DNA of 11,889 nucleotides. Source: Tulasnella sp. 424 (taxonomy: Eukaryota; Basidiomycota; Agaricomycetes; Cantharellales; Tulasnellaceae). Each line of letters begins with the position of its first letter. Position 1 is the stretch's first letter. Positions 1-8,609 of the stretch are shown here, piece by piece. A program made the translations under genes and the position numbers. The notes under the pieces were generated by a model. It ran no database searches. It saw nothing but the letters and a program-made list of their open reading frames with translations, and was not told where the DNA came from. Location of the stretch: contig WSUB01000419.1 in NCBI GenBank assembly GCA_019633425.1, positions 1 through 11,889 on the forward strand, in the 5' to 3' direction.

Positions 1-1053
1 TACGGAACAATCCTGCCAATTCCGCCATGCAACGCCTCATCTGTACGATCAGCTCACGAACGAGCCAAGGCCCTCACTTCTCTTCGCTTGGTTTCCAGGA
101 GCTGGAACCACAACGTCCTCCACACGGCTGAGCTCTGGAGCTACATTATTGTATCTCCTTGGGGTACGGACGCCCTCCGTTACCTCGAACGGTCCAGGCA
201 GGCCCCTCTACACATCCGCTTGGAAATACATTCCGTTCGAATAAACGGTGGCCCGAGTGCCCAGGAACTTCGTACTGCGGTAGAGGCCTTGTGGGCTGTC
301 GGAGATCGTTGGAGAACATACGCCACCAACAACTCGGGGGCAGGAGAGGACTGCAATTGGTTTCGGGTGGTTCCTGCGGTGTCGCTTCCAAACCCTCGGG
401 AGGCGTGGCTTCTGGGAAATCAAGCCGTCGAGCTACATTTCCCGGCACTCCAGAAGCTGCACCAAGTGTGCGACACGGACGTCCATCTTGCCGAAGCACC
501 CGCTCCTCGAAGTTGGACGACGGCCCAGTCCAGTGATGAAGAGGGTTGACAGCAGCTATCATGTGTTGGAAGACTATGCCCCAACATCCAGTCACTTCAT
601 TTGACTAGGCGGAGCCTTGGGGAGTCCTGGATAAATGAATCTCGACCAGAAGAGATACTTCCAAGCAAAACGTTAGACCGGCCGACGACGTTTCATGCCT
701 TGCAGGAGCTGAGCATCGCCGCCAATGACGCAGCACTTGACTTTGTACCCTCTCTGCATCTGCTTGTCATCAGGCGATATGCCTCATTCATCCCCTTCGC
801 CATCCAGGGATCGTGTCCCTCTCTCAGTTGCATCCGATTCGAGAGGTCCCCCAAGTTGACAGCCATTAGGTAGATTCTGTTAATGTCTCCTCCCATCATG
901 CTTCAAGGCTTCATCATCGAGATCGAAAAGGACATTGATCGTCTTCGACGGAGGGCGGAGAAGAACGACCGTGACGCCGCGCATTTCCAGCAGTTCGAGA
1001 AGCATGCACGCGTGCGTTGGCTCAAAGATCCCAATCGCGTCTCGCGTTGCTGA
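1..1053 (+). pseudogene. F-box-like protein, copy A, 5'-truncated by the window and broken
   Basis: One reading frame is open from the first base to 1053 except for TGA at 547-549 and TAG at 871-873. The start lies outside the window. The part translated from about 85-200 (LVSRSWNHNVL, then ELWSYIIV and LRYLERSRQAPL) resembles the second half of a basidiomycete F-box domain and the following LERS..PL segment. After the TGA the same frame gives LCPNIQSLHLT, ALQELSIAAND and FVPSLHLLVIRRY, which look like degenerate leucine-rich repeats. The last 55 codons encode a charged helical tail (EKDIDRLRRRAEKNDRD..HARVRWLKD) ending at TGA 1051-1053. F-box proteins normally link substrates to an SCF ubiquitin ligase through Skp1; the target here is unknown. 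I found no intron that removes either stop and keeps frame, so a pseudogene is the simplest reading. The tail is duplicated at 7868-8004. It is only distantly similar to F-box genes B and C. Confidence 0.65.
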
Positions 1054-1552
1054 CAGCGTGAAGAATCAGAATGGTCATGGGCACTCGTAGTTATAGCTTT
1101 GTGTCTTGTGATAATATCTCCTCTCTGTTCTTTTGGAAATGAACCCAAATAGAAGTGGTAATCCCAGCAGATGTGGAAGAATATGGAAGAACATGGAAGC
1201 CAAGTGACGTTGTGTTGTCCGACATGGCCGTCCCTGCCAAGATGGGACGGGTGGCGCGACCCGCTTCATGACCTTTCCAAACACAGCCGGTTGACCTTGG
1301 ATGATCCCCGTCGTTTTGGGTGTTTCAAGTGTGTAAATGTAAGAGGGGCAACCGTTTGGCGTGCACGGCCAGGCACCGACGTCTCGGGCCGGCTGGCAGC
1401 CTTATCACCCGCGGCGAATTGTTCCGTCCAACTTTGCTCTTTCCCCCCCTTTCCGTTTTCCCTTCACCCCCCTCCGCCCCAGGAACCTCTTGCTATTATA
1501 AATTGTCATTGTATCTCCACCACCTCAGCACACCTTTCAACCTCAACTCAAA
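1054..1552 (+). promoter_or_regulatory. Spacer and promoter region upstream of the DUF2235 gene
   Basis: No gene is seen in this 499-bp stretch. Its left part is presumably the 3' flank of F-box A. From about 1430 to 1490 the + strand is strongly pyrimidine-rich with C homopolymers, as is common just upstream of fungal transcription starts. A TATAAA box follows at 1497-1502, and the ATG of the hydrolase is at 1553. The same arrangement is kept in the duplicate at 8385-8524. Open frames crossing this region show no family resemblance. Confidence 0.6.
1497..1502 (+). promoter_or_regulatory. TATA box of DUF2235 copy 1
   Basis: TATAAA lies 50 bp before the ATG at 1553, just after a CT-rich tract. 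It is conserved in the second copy at 8456-8461 with almost identical sequence down to the start codon. Transcription would begin in the CAC/CTC-rich stretch around 1525-1540, giving a very short leader. This is inferred from position and conservation. Confidence 0.6.
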
Positions 1553-3804
1553 ATGGCCCAGCAACCCAAGACCCTGATATTATGTTTCGACGTCACCTCC
1601 AACCCATTCACCGACGAAAACACCAACGTCGTCCGGATGTTTCAGCACTGGAATAGAATGACATGAATAAACAGATGTGCTACTACTAGCCTCGAATAGG
1701 TCTGTTGGCTTGGTCCTCAAGGCTCTGCACCACGGCTTTGCTAAAGCGAGGATTTTGAAGTTCGGCAAACTAGGAATGTACGTCGCCCCGAACTTTGTCT
1801 GCAGCTGGAGTCCCACCTTACAAAGTCTAGCAAAGCTCTGAGCTCTGGACTGGCATGGCAAGCTAGCTGGCTCTTTTGAGCATCTCGGTTAGCGTTCTCA
1901 ACGAAACGGCTGTGTTCCCTCCCGTTTTCGGACTACCAGGTACCTCCACGCCCACGTAAGTATCCCGCAGAGAATATATCGGGCGAACGGCATATACATA
2001 CATACCTGACCCTGCCTTTATTTCTCGAATCAGATATAGGTTCCTTATGGAAAACTTCGAAGCCGGCGATAAAATTTGTTTATTCGGATTCAGTCGAGGG
2101 ATGTACACCGCTCGCTGCCTTGCTGGAATGCTCCACAAAGTGCGTCCCCGTTGGGCTTCAATATTGTGGCTTTGTGACTGATATCAGCGCCGGTGTTGCG
2201 GTGGCTTGGTTGACCCTTAGGTTGGGCTATTACCTAAATCCAACGAAGAGCAAATCCCGGTCGCCTACAACACGTACAAGGATACGACTCCCGGTGGCAA
2301 GCAGGCTGCTAAAGGTTTCAAAGCAGCATTTTCGAGGAACGTGTGCATTGGATTCTTGGGTGTCTGGTACGTTGATTTGCCACGCGCGCTGCGGTTTTTA
2401 ATTAGAAACACGCGTCTTCGTTGTGTTCACCCGCTAACGACACTCCCTTCCCCCATTGTCCTTCTCGAACGCCCAACAGGGATACCGTATCATCAGTGGG
2501 CGTACTTTCACGGCATTTACCATTCACGGCGTCCAATACCATCGTCAAGACCTTCCGACACGCCTTGACACTCGACGAGCACCGAGCGAAATTCGAACCA
2601 AACCCATGGCACCGTGCAGCACCTTCGGCGGCCGCGGCGAAAAACGACCCTGACAAAGGCACACCTGTCTCCCCGACGCGACCTGGGAACTTTTTCGAGA
2701 GGATTAGTGATGGCGTGAAGCAGGAGGCGGCTAAATTTGGGGAGGCGGTCGAAAGCGTCGTTGGAGACGTTGTGGAGGGAAAGATTCGCAAGAGGAGAGT
2801 CTTGAGGAAGAGGACGGTTTTCAGCGTGGATTCGGATGCTATTGATGATGGGCACGATGACGACAAGTATCATGGGCATGTCGCGACGGATGTGAAGGAG
2901 GTTTGGTTTGCTGGTGAGTACCATCCGCGAACTTTTAACGCATCCCAACTACTGGACTAACTGGCGCAATGCCATTGTAATAGGATGCCACGCAGACGTT
3001 GGAGGTGGCTCCGTGTCCAATAACCGAGAGAACACTCTCGCAAACCCATCTCTGATGTGGATGGTCAACGAAATCATCGCCACCCAGGCCCCAATCCTGT
3101 TCAAACCATACGCCTTTGCCGACATCCCCGCCTTCGAAACCATGACCACCACCCTATCAGACAGAACTCCCCGTCACAGACCTCTCCCCAGCTTCAACCT
3201 GCTCACAGCTTCACCGACGGTCATAACCGGTGCGGACAGGAGGGACGCAAGCCAGAGTACGGCCGTGGAGGGGAGCAGCAGCGGACACGGCAAGTGGGAT
3301 TTACCCCCTACACCATTAACCTCGGGCTTCACCGCTGCGACGACGGTCGGGAAAGATGGGAGGATCTCGATGCAAGGTCCCGGAGCACCAACCCCAATCG
3401 AGGAATCACCCAACGAGAAATCGCACCCCGACTCGTCCATGGACGACGGTCTGACGGTTGTCCAAGTCTTTGAAGATGATCCCTTCAAGGACGCTAATGC
3501 GGAGATGTTCGATCAGCTGGAGAAGAAATGGGCTTGGTGGATCTTGGAGGTCGTCCCTTTCTGGCAGTACTTCCAGGATAGTGAAGGGCATTGGCATAAA
3601 GGATTCTAGTGAGTGGTCTTTGCTTTCTCGAACCTCGCAAAACGCCTGACTGACATACATTTATTTTCGTGCAGTTGGAATCGAGGACGACCACGAGAGA
3701 TCCAAGACCCCAATCCGCTATTCCACTCTTCTGTCAGGTTGAGGAAGGACTATACACCACGAGCCAAGTTGCCGCACGGTGCAAAAGTCGAGTACGTTGA
3801 CTAA
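1553..3804 (+). pseudogene. DUF2235 (Tle1-like alpha/beta hydrolase) gene with damaged 5' end
   Basis: The 3' part splices cleanly. Exons are 2034-2139, 2221-2366, 2480-2913, 2984-3608 and 3675-3804; introns are 2140-2220, 2367-2479, 2914-2983 and 3609-3674. All are GT-AG, and the joined frame is 479 codons plus TAA. It carries the family's catalytic motifs: GFSRG (Ser nucleophile, 2086-2100), GVWD with W split by an intron (Asp), and GCHADVGGG (His, about 2984-3008). A charged, low-complexity insert lies at about 2620-2870. The 5' part is broken. ATG 1553 opens a frame matching the family N-terminus (TLILCFD..SNPFTDENTNVVRMF), but the conserved DGT is DVT and the frame ends at TGA 1664. Family sequence resumes in another frame (MCYY at about 1674-1688, then TAG), and again at 1735-1815 (MYVAPNF..WSPTLQSLAKL). 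Fungal members are predicted serine hydrolases or lipases with unknown substrate. A shortened protein could start at ATG 2047 (475 aa) and would lack the DGTSN motif. Confidence 0.85.
1667..2033 (+). other. Degenerate coding and intron sequence inside the DUF2235 gene
   Basis: Between the premature stop and the first clean acceptor (AG at 2032-2033) the sequence still shows family-like pieces in different frames: KQMCYY, then PRIG, then an open run GMYVAPNF..LAKL ending in TGA, then EHLG at about 1884-1895. Stops and frame jumps separate them. A strong donor GTAAGT occurs at 1958. One intron may run from there to 2033 (76 nt), but the exon before it, ending around 1957, does not match the family. 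Small deletions and point changes in exon 2 are the likely cause. Confidence 0.5.
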
Positions 3805-4244
3805 TCAGCCCCCCGAGGAGTCTCAACAACCGTTCGTTTCCTGTGGTTCGGCTTTTCATTTCCATACGATAGCAAAGGTTCTATTTCTTTCACTTCTTTT
3901 TTCTTTTTCGCTTTCGACCCGTTTTTCACGTCTTCCTTCACGCGTTTCGATTCACCGCTAATGTGCCGCTGCTCTGACCTCGTTTCACGATTTTCTTGTT
4001 TTATCATTCACGACTTCTTTGTTCCACTTCTTTGACGCGCACACTTTGGACATATTATACTCACGTCTTAACTTGACTACCAATGTATCATCAGTTTTAT
4101 TTTCTTCTTGTATCATGCCTATATGGATTTAGTTGGCCCGTAGAGTCCTATTTTTGTCTCGTGGCGGTGAAGTGTTAAATTAGGTGCAAACCCGTCCAAA
4201 CTTCGCGCTTGGTAGCCTCCGCCACACCTTGCCCCCTCATAAAC
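3805..4244 (+). promoter_or_regulatory. Spacer between DUF2235 and F-box gene B
   Basis: No gene is seen. From about 3880 to 4030 the + strand is very T/C-rich (runs of TTTCTTTTTC type), which could serve both as the 3' region of the hydrolase gene and as a promoter pyrimidine tract for F-box B. The last 120 bp (4123-4244) are duplicated at 8610-8719 in front of F-box copy D, where they directly follow DUF2235 exon 1. Short open frames here are low-complexity and were not called. Confidence 0.5.
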
Positions 4245-4460
4245 ATGAAAGCTTTGCCTGTCGAGCTCTTATCGAGCATATTCGTCAAAGCTCACCTTGG
4301 CGACCCTCGTTACGACTGGGACGATCCCGCCGCGGTTCACGCCACGATTTGCTGCGTCTGCCAAAAATGGAACCAAGTCGCCAAGTCTACTCCGAGCCTC
4401 TGGACATTCATCCAAATCAGCTACAGGGCTAGCTCTCATGACGTGATGAAGAGACGGTTG
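4123..4460 (+). repeat. Duplicated block: 5' flank and start of F-box gene B (partner 8610-8947)
   Basis: The sequence from ATGGATTTAGTTGGCCCGTAG onward recurs at about 8610-8947 with substitutions and small indels. In the first copy it sits 320 bp after the hydrolase stop codon. In the second it follows hydrolase exon 1 without a gap. This pins down the deletion in copy 2. Confidence 0.85.
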
Positions 4461-5644
4461 GGGTTGTCAGGAAACCTGCCGCTAAACGTTTCGATGTGGT
4501 TATGCCAGGGAACTGACGAGGAGTCGTTAAACGTAATGCATACGTTGTTAGTGGAGCGAGTATCACGATGAAATACTCTAAGGGTGGAAGCTACGGTAGA
4601 AGTGCCTTCCGTACTTCGGCAGTGGGTTCCATCTGAGCTGCCAAATGTTGTGGGCTTGTCACTAGCTCTTGAGGTCGTCGAGCAGGTCCCAGACGATGAT
4701 ACGGATTCCCGAGAACCTTTCATATCTGCTCCTCGCCTCACATTCTGCTCTTCAAACAGTCCTGTAGGTATTCTGGGTACAATGCACCGACGATCTATTA
4801 TGCTGAAGCGTTTCCAAACAGGTCCTTTTCTCTCTGATGCACTGTCCACTCCTGCGAGAATACCACGCGATGGGCATTGGTTTCAACGGGTTCGAGGAGC
4901 CTCCGAGGGGCGCTCTATGGAAAAGACTTGCTACTACCTTGTGTAGAGAATGTCCATCGCTCGAGGTTCTCGAAGTCAGCGAAGACGGTACCGTTTGGGA
5001 CGACGACATGTCACAGGATGAGAGCTGGCCAACTCTCTCGTCCCTGACCACGCTCCGGTTCGACATCCTAGCGAGCTATGGAACCATCCGCTGCATTCTC
5101 ACAGAGATTAAAGCACCGCACCTCCGACTCGTCGAGTTTCAAGGCGTTCCAGACAATGGGATCGAGGAGACGTCAATTCTGGAGATTCAGTTCCCCACAG
5201 AAAACGACGGTAGAGCATTCCTTTCGGGAATGAGTATGTCACAACTCGTCGCCTTTCTAACGAGAATATCAAACTACAACGAGCTCAAAGTGGAAGTGGG
5301 CTTGGCCAGCATCATTGCCGGCAATCGTATGGGCTGGAGACCTGGAGCTGAATACCTCGGACTCGTTTCTGAAGCCCTCGCTGAGCTCAGAAGCGAGTGG
5401 AAATGGGTCCAGCAGAATGTCCCGAAAGTGAACTGGATGGTTCCGTCAGGGGAAGGTAGTTTGAAGCGCCTCGGTGGAGCAAGCCTGTCATTTGATGAAG
5501 CCATTGCTTATCTGGACAACCGCATGGCACTTTCCCTTAGCATGTAAGTATTTTTGCCGGCGTGACCCTATTCAAACCTGCTGAACAATATTCCCTTGTA
5601 GACAGGAGTACTATAAGGGGCCAGGGCTCGTACATCAACAATGA
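4245..5644 (+). pseudogene. F-box protein gene B, three exons, one nonsense codon
   Basis: ATG 4245 begins MKALPVELLSSIFVKA, a typical F-box start, followed by CCVCQKWNQVAKSTPSLW for the second half of the domain (residues about 4-65). I model exons 4245-4763, 4822-5543 and 5602-5644, total 427 codons plus TGA. Introns are 4764-4821 (GTAGGT..ACAG) and 5544-5601 (GTAAGT..GTAG). The only lesion is TGA at 4569-4571 (codon 109), where paralogue C has TGG (W). An apparent frameshift near 4815 disappears once the first intron is removed. The region after the F-box is rich in Leu, Glu and Asp (EVVEQV, DDDTDSREPF), ends with WVQQNVPKVNWMVPSGEGS and FDEAIAYLDNRMAL, and has no further domain I recognise. 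Upstream of 4245 the frame is also open from TTG 4209, but the F-box and paralogue C favour the ATG. It may be a young pseudogene, or make a 108-residue F-box-only protein. Confidence 0.8.
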
Positions 5645-5879
5645 GGGAACGATTTATTGCTCTGTATTCTCCATACCGCACACAGCATTGTAAAGGCCCG
5701 AAATATTGAAGATCTCGGACCTGAATTTTTTTACCACGCTCGTGGATTCAGTTGGGACGTAGGATCCCGGCATCTCTCGGACAATAGTTGGATATTGGTC
5801 ATCGAGGGTCTAACTCAGCAAAACCTGTCCAAACTAAGTACTTGCTGGCAAATTTTCATCCCACCCCTCGGCACATACT
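5645..5879. other. Spacer between F-box genes B and C
   Basis: No gene is seen. The stretch is homologous to the 3' flank of gene C (7295-7475): both share AATATTGAAGATCT and the surrounding sequence. B, its 3' flank, C and its 3' flank therefore form a tandem duplication. The short open frame at 5657-5899 is not conserved as protein between the two flanks. Confidence 0.6.
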
Positions 5880-7294
5880 ATGAACACATTACCTGTTGAA
5901 CTACTATCAAGCATACTCGTCAAAGTCCTACCTGCCCACCTCAGCGACCCTCGGTACGACGTCAAGGATCCTGCCGCGGCTCATGCCGCAATTTGCCGCG
6001 TCTGTCAAAAATGGAACCAAGTTGCCAAGTCTACCCCCAGGCTGTGGAATTTCATCAAAATCAGCTACAGAGCTCACTCACACGACGTGATGAAGAGACG
6101 ATTGGAGCTGTCAGGGGAGCTGCCGCTAAACGTTTCGATGCGGTTATGCCAGGAATTTGAGGAGGAGTCTTTAAACGTAATGCACACGTTGTTGGTAGAG
6201 CGAGTATCACGGTGGAATACTCTAAGAGTGGAAGCTACGGTAGAAGTACCTTCCGAACTTCGCAAGTGGGTTCCATTTGAGCTTCCAAATGTTGTGGGCT
6301 TGTCGCTGGCTCTCGAGGTTATTGAGGAGGTCCTGGACGATGATGATACGGATTCCCGAGAACCTTTCATATCTGCTCCTCGCCTCACATTCTGCTCTTC
6401 AAAAAGCCCTGTGAGTGCTATGAGTACAATACACAGACGATTTACGATGCTGATGGTTTTCAAACAGGTCCTTTTCTCACTGACGCACTGCCCACTCCTG
6501 CGAGAATACCACGCGATTGGCATTGGTCTCAACGGAATCGCAGAGCCTCCGAGGGCCATTATATGGAAACGCCTTGCTACCACCTTGTGGAGAGAATGTC
6601 CCCAGCTCAAAGTTCTTCAAGCCAGCGAGGACGGTAACGTTTGGCCATGGGAGAATATCGCGTCACAGGATGCGCGCTGGCCAGCTCTCTCATCCCTGAC
6701 CACGCTCCGATTCGCCGTCCGAGCGAGCTATGGAACCATCCGCCACATTCTCACAGATATCACTGCACCGAACCTCCGAGTCGTCGAGTTTCGAGGCGTT
6801 CCAGTCGACAACGGGATGGAGGGTACGTCAATTCCGGAGATTCAGTTCCCCACAGAAAACGACGGTCGAGTCATCTCCTCGGGAATGAACATGTCACACG
6901 TCGTCACTCTTCTAATGAGAATATCAAATGTCAACGAGCTCAAAGTGGAAGTGGACTTGGCCAGCGTCATCGACGGGAATCCCAGGGCCTGGAGGCCGGC
7001 AGCTGAAGACCTCGGACTCAGTTCTGAAGCCCTCGCTGATCTCAGAAGCGATTGGGAATGGGTCCAGCAAAATATCCCGAAAACGAGCTGGATGGTTCCG
7101 TCAGGGGAAGGTAGTTTGAAACGCCTCGGTGGAGCGAACCTATCGTTCGACGAAGCTGTTGCTTACCTGGACAACCGCATGGCACTTTCATTGGCATGTA
7201 AGTCAATTTGACACGTCTGGACATCTTCAAACCTGCTGAACAATATTCCCTTCTAGACAGGGAGTACAATAAGGAGTCTGGACTCGTGATCTAA
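5880..7294 (+). CDS. F-box domain protein C (intact paralogue of B)
   Basis: ATG 5880 opens MNTLPVELLSSILVKVLPAHL, the first half of an F-box, followed by ICRVCQKWNQVAKSTPRLW (domain about residues 4-65). The frame is continuous to 7211, but two introns are likely: 6411-6467 (GTGAGT, branch-like CTGAT, ends AAACAG; 57 nt, a multiple of 3, so invisible in an ORF scan) and 7198-7256 (GTAAGT..CTAG). Splicing gives exons 5880-6410, 6468-7197 and 7257-7294 and a 432-residue protein ending REYNKESGLVI. If the first intron is retained the protein has 451 residues. After the F-box come Leu/Glu-rich segments, an acidic DDDDTDSREPF patch and a conserved C-terminal block with GEGSLKRLGGANLSFDEA. The expected role is substrate adaptor of an SCF ubiquitin ligase binding Skp1; the substrate is unknown. 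It is the only gene in the window with no visible lesion. Confidence 0.85.
6411..6467 (+). other. Hidden 57-nt intron in F-box gene C
   Basis: The donor is GTGAGT, a CTGAT branch-site match lies 17 nt before the acceptor, and the acceptor is AAACAG|GTCC. The length is 3n with no stop, so the ORF reads through it. In paralogue B the same interval (4764-4821) is 58 nt. Only splicing keeps B in frame, which supports a true intron in both. Confidence 0.8.
7198..7256 (+). other. Last intron of F-box gene C
   Basis: GTAAGT donor and TTCTAG acceptor, 59 nt, with CTGAAC as a plausible branch region near 7235-7241. The equivalent intron of B is 5544-5601 with the same CTGAACAATATTCCC stretch. Removing it extends the gene from the read-through stop at 7211 to TAA 7292-7294. 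Confidence 0.8.
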
Positions 7295-7711
7295 CGATGA
7301 GGGGACGATTTACTGTATTCACCATTCTTCAGCATTGTATATGGATATCAGAAATATTGAAGATCTTGGACTTGACTTTCCGCGCCCGTGGACCGTCTAA
7401 CGACACCTCTCGAACAACAGTGGAGATTCGTCACCCAGGGTCCGGCTCAGTAAAATTTATCCAAACTGCGTACTTTGCGGTGGCACACCCTCACACAAGG
7501 AGGTGTTCCGGGCCGGAACACGGCGGCAAGGTGTGAAAAAACGGACCATGTTCGGACTGTTTCCGAAGCTAAAACACGATCCGAGCATTTTCTGCTAAAA
7601 GATGCTAATCGGCTTGGTCTTCGCCTAGAAAATGTTTGGACATGGATGATCGTTTCCCATACTTTCACCGCGGGTTCGGATTCCGGACATTGCTGACTTT
7701 GACCATAAACT
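7295..7711. other. Spacer after F-box gene C, with an extra unmatched segment
   Basis: The first 180 bp resemble the 3' flank of gene B. About 7475-7700 has no counterpart there and was gained here or lost there. This segment holds a 19-bp palindrome (7503-7521) and several TTCGGA/TCCGGA words, but no gene-like frame. The short frame at 7475-7696 shows no family features. Confidence 0.55.
7503..7521. repeat. 19-bp near-perfect palindrome
   Basis: GTGTTCCGG and CCGGAACAC are separated by a single G. It lies in the spacer downstream of F-box gene C, inside the segment missing from the B spacer. It could be a dimeric protein-binding site or part of a decayed inverted-repeat element. The function is unknown. 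Confidence 0.5.
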
Positions 7712-8004
7712 ATGAACTCACTACTCGTCGAGCTTACCATCTTATATATTGCTCAACGTCCTACCTCTCCAGTTTGACAAGCCTCGTCACACGTTGAGGA
7801 TCTCTCGCGCACTCACGTCTCGATCTGGCCTGCCAAACGCGGGATCGAGTTGCCGAGTCTACTTCTAGACTAGATCGAAAGGACATTGAACGTCTTCGCC
7901 GGAGAGCGGAGAAGGACAACCGTGACGTCGCGCATTTCCAGTGGTCCGAGAAGCATGCACGCGTGCGTTGGCTCAAAGATCTCAACCATGTCTCGTGTTG
8001 CTGA
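7712..8004 (+). pseudogene. Chimeric F-box relict E (B/C-type start joined to A-type tail)
   Basis: ATG 7712 starts MNSLLVELTILYIAQ, a decayed version of the MNTLPVELLSSILVK start of gene C, and stops at TGA 7775-7777. Traces of the rest of the F-box follow (e.g. GATCGAGTTGCCGAGTCTAC at 7844-7863, matching the CCAAG-TTGCCAAGTCTAC part of C). At about 7868 the sequence switches to the A-type tail (KDIERLRRRAEK..HARVRWLKD), open to TGA 8002-8004. The middle of the gene, about 1 kb, is missing. A deletion or unequal crossover between two F-box copies would produce this. Confidence 0.7.
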
Positions 8005-8455
8005 CAGTGTGGAGGTCAGAATGCTCATAAGCACTCGTAGTTATAGCTTCGTGTCTGGTTATAATATCTTCTCTCTGCTCTTTTGGAGATGAATCTAATA
8101 GTAGCGGTACTCCCAGCAGATGTGGAAGAACCTGGAAGAACATGGAAGCCGAGTGACGTGGACGGATGGCGCGTCCAAGCACAGCCTCCTCGTTGACCTT
8201 GGATGAGCCTCGTTGTTTTGGGTGTTTCAAGTGTGTGGATGTACACCACTACTGTCAATCTAATCTACAACACTCATTCATAAGATGGGCAACCGTTTGG
8301 CGTGCACAGCCAGGCACCGACGTCGCGCTCCGGCAGGCTGGGGACCTTGATAACCCGCGATGACTTCTTCGACCTGTTCCGTCCAACTTTGCTCTTCCCC
8401 CCCCCCCCTTTTTCGTTTTTCCTTCACCACCATCCGCCCCGGAACCTCTTGCTAT

Positions 8456-8461
8456 TATAAA
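8456..8461 (+). promoter_or_regulatory. TATA box of DUF2235 copy 2
   Basis: TATAAA lies downstream of a C-rich and T-rich tract (about 8393-8432), in the same context as 1497-1502. The promoter is therefore duplicated without its gene, and could drive transcription into F-box copy D. Confidence 0.55.
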
Positions 8462-8523
8462 ATGTCACTGTATCTCCACCACCTCAGCTCACCTTTCAAC
8501 CTCAACTCAAAAAATGGAGTTTA

Positions 8524-8609
8524 ATGGACAAGCAACCCAAGACCCTGATATGATGTTTCGACGGCACCTCCAACTCATTCACCGACGAAAACACCAACGT
8601 CGTCCGGAT
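8524..8609 (+). pseudogene. DUF2235 hydrolase copy 2, exon 1 only
   Basis: ATG 8524 begins MDKQPKTLI, then TGA (8551-8553), then CFDGTSNSFTDENTNVVR. The family motif DGTSN is intact here but mutated to DVTSN in copy 1. An upstream ATG at 8514 lies in another frame and looks accidental. At about 8609 the sequence jumps to the F-box 5' flank (equivalent to 4123). Everything from the end of exon 1 through the catalytic exons and terminator, about 2.5 kb, is deleted. Confidence 0.85.

Larger units (their letters stand above)
905..1640 (+). repeat. Segmental duplication, copy 1 (F-box A tail, spacer, DUF2235 promoter and exon 1)
   Basis: This block is repeated in the same orientation at about 7868-8609. 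The match covers the A-type F-box tail, its 3' flank, the whole DUF2235 promoter region and the first coding exon up to GTCGTCCGGAT. The copies differ by scattered substitutions and by two larger indels. Copy 1 has an extra stretch of about 40 bp around 1212-1255. Copy 2 has an extra stretch of about 40 bp around 8242-8285. The match ends where copy 2 jumps to sequence equivalent to 4123 onwards. Confidence 0.9.
7868..8609 (+). repeat. Segmental duplication, copy 2 (partner 905-1640)
   Basis: This is a direct repeat of the F-box A tail, spacer, DUF2235 promoter and exon 1. The A-type tail stays open in the same frame in both copies, and several changes there are synonymous (CGA/CGC and AGG/AGA at Arg codons). 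The C homopolymer before the TATA box is expanded (about 8396-8408). Confidence 0.9.

Noticed and set aside
2402..2948. Minus-strand open frames opposite the hydrolase exons
   Set aside because: The + strand exons carry family motifs and matched splice sites; the minus frames are shadows of codon bias.
1553..3804. Type VI secretion effector or bacterial transfer, suggested by the Tle1-like domain name
   Set aside because: The domain is widespread in fungi, the gene has four clear spliceosomal introns, and no secretion genes are nearby.
3779..4007. Small frames downstream of the hydrolase (Ser/Phe-rich or Lys/Glu-rich)
   Set aside because: They arise from a pyrimidine-rich spacer and show low complexity only.
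4764..4840. Frameshift in F-box gene B near 4815
   Set aside because: The extra base lies in a 58-nt intron equivalent to 6411-6467 of gene C; the spliced frame is continuous.
7886..8092. Alternative-frame protein over the F-box tail duplicate
   Set aside because: The other frame (KDIERLRRRAEK) is open in both copies and has synonymous differences; the alternative frame is not preserved downstream in both copies.
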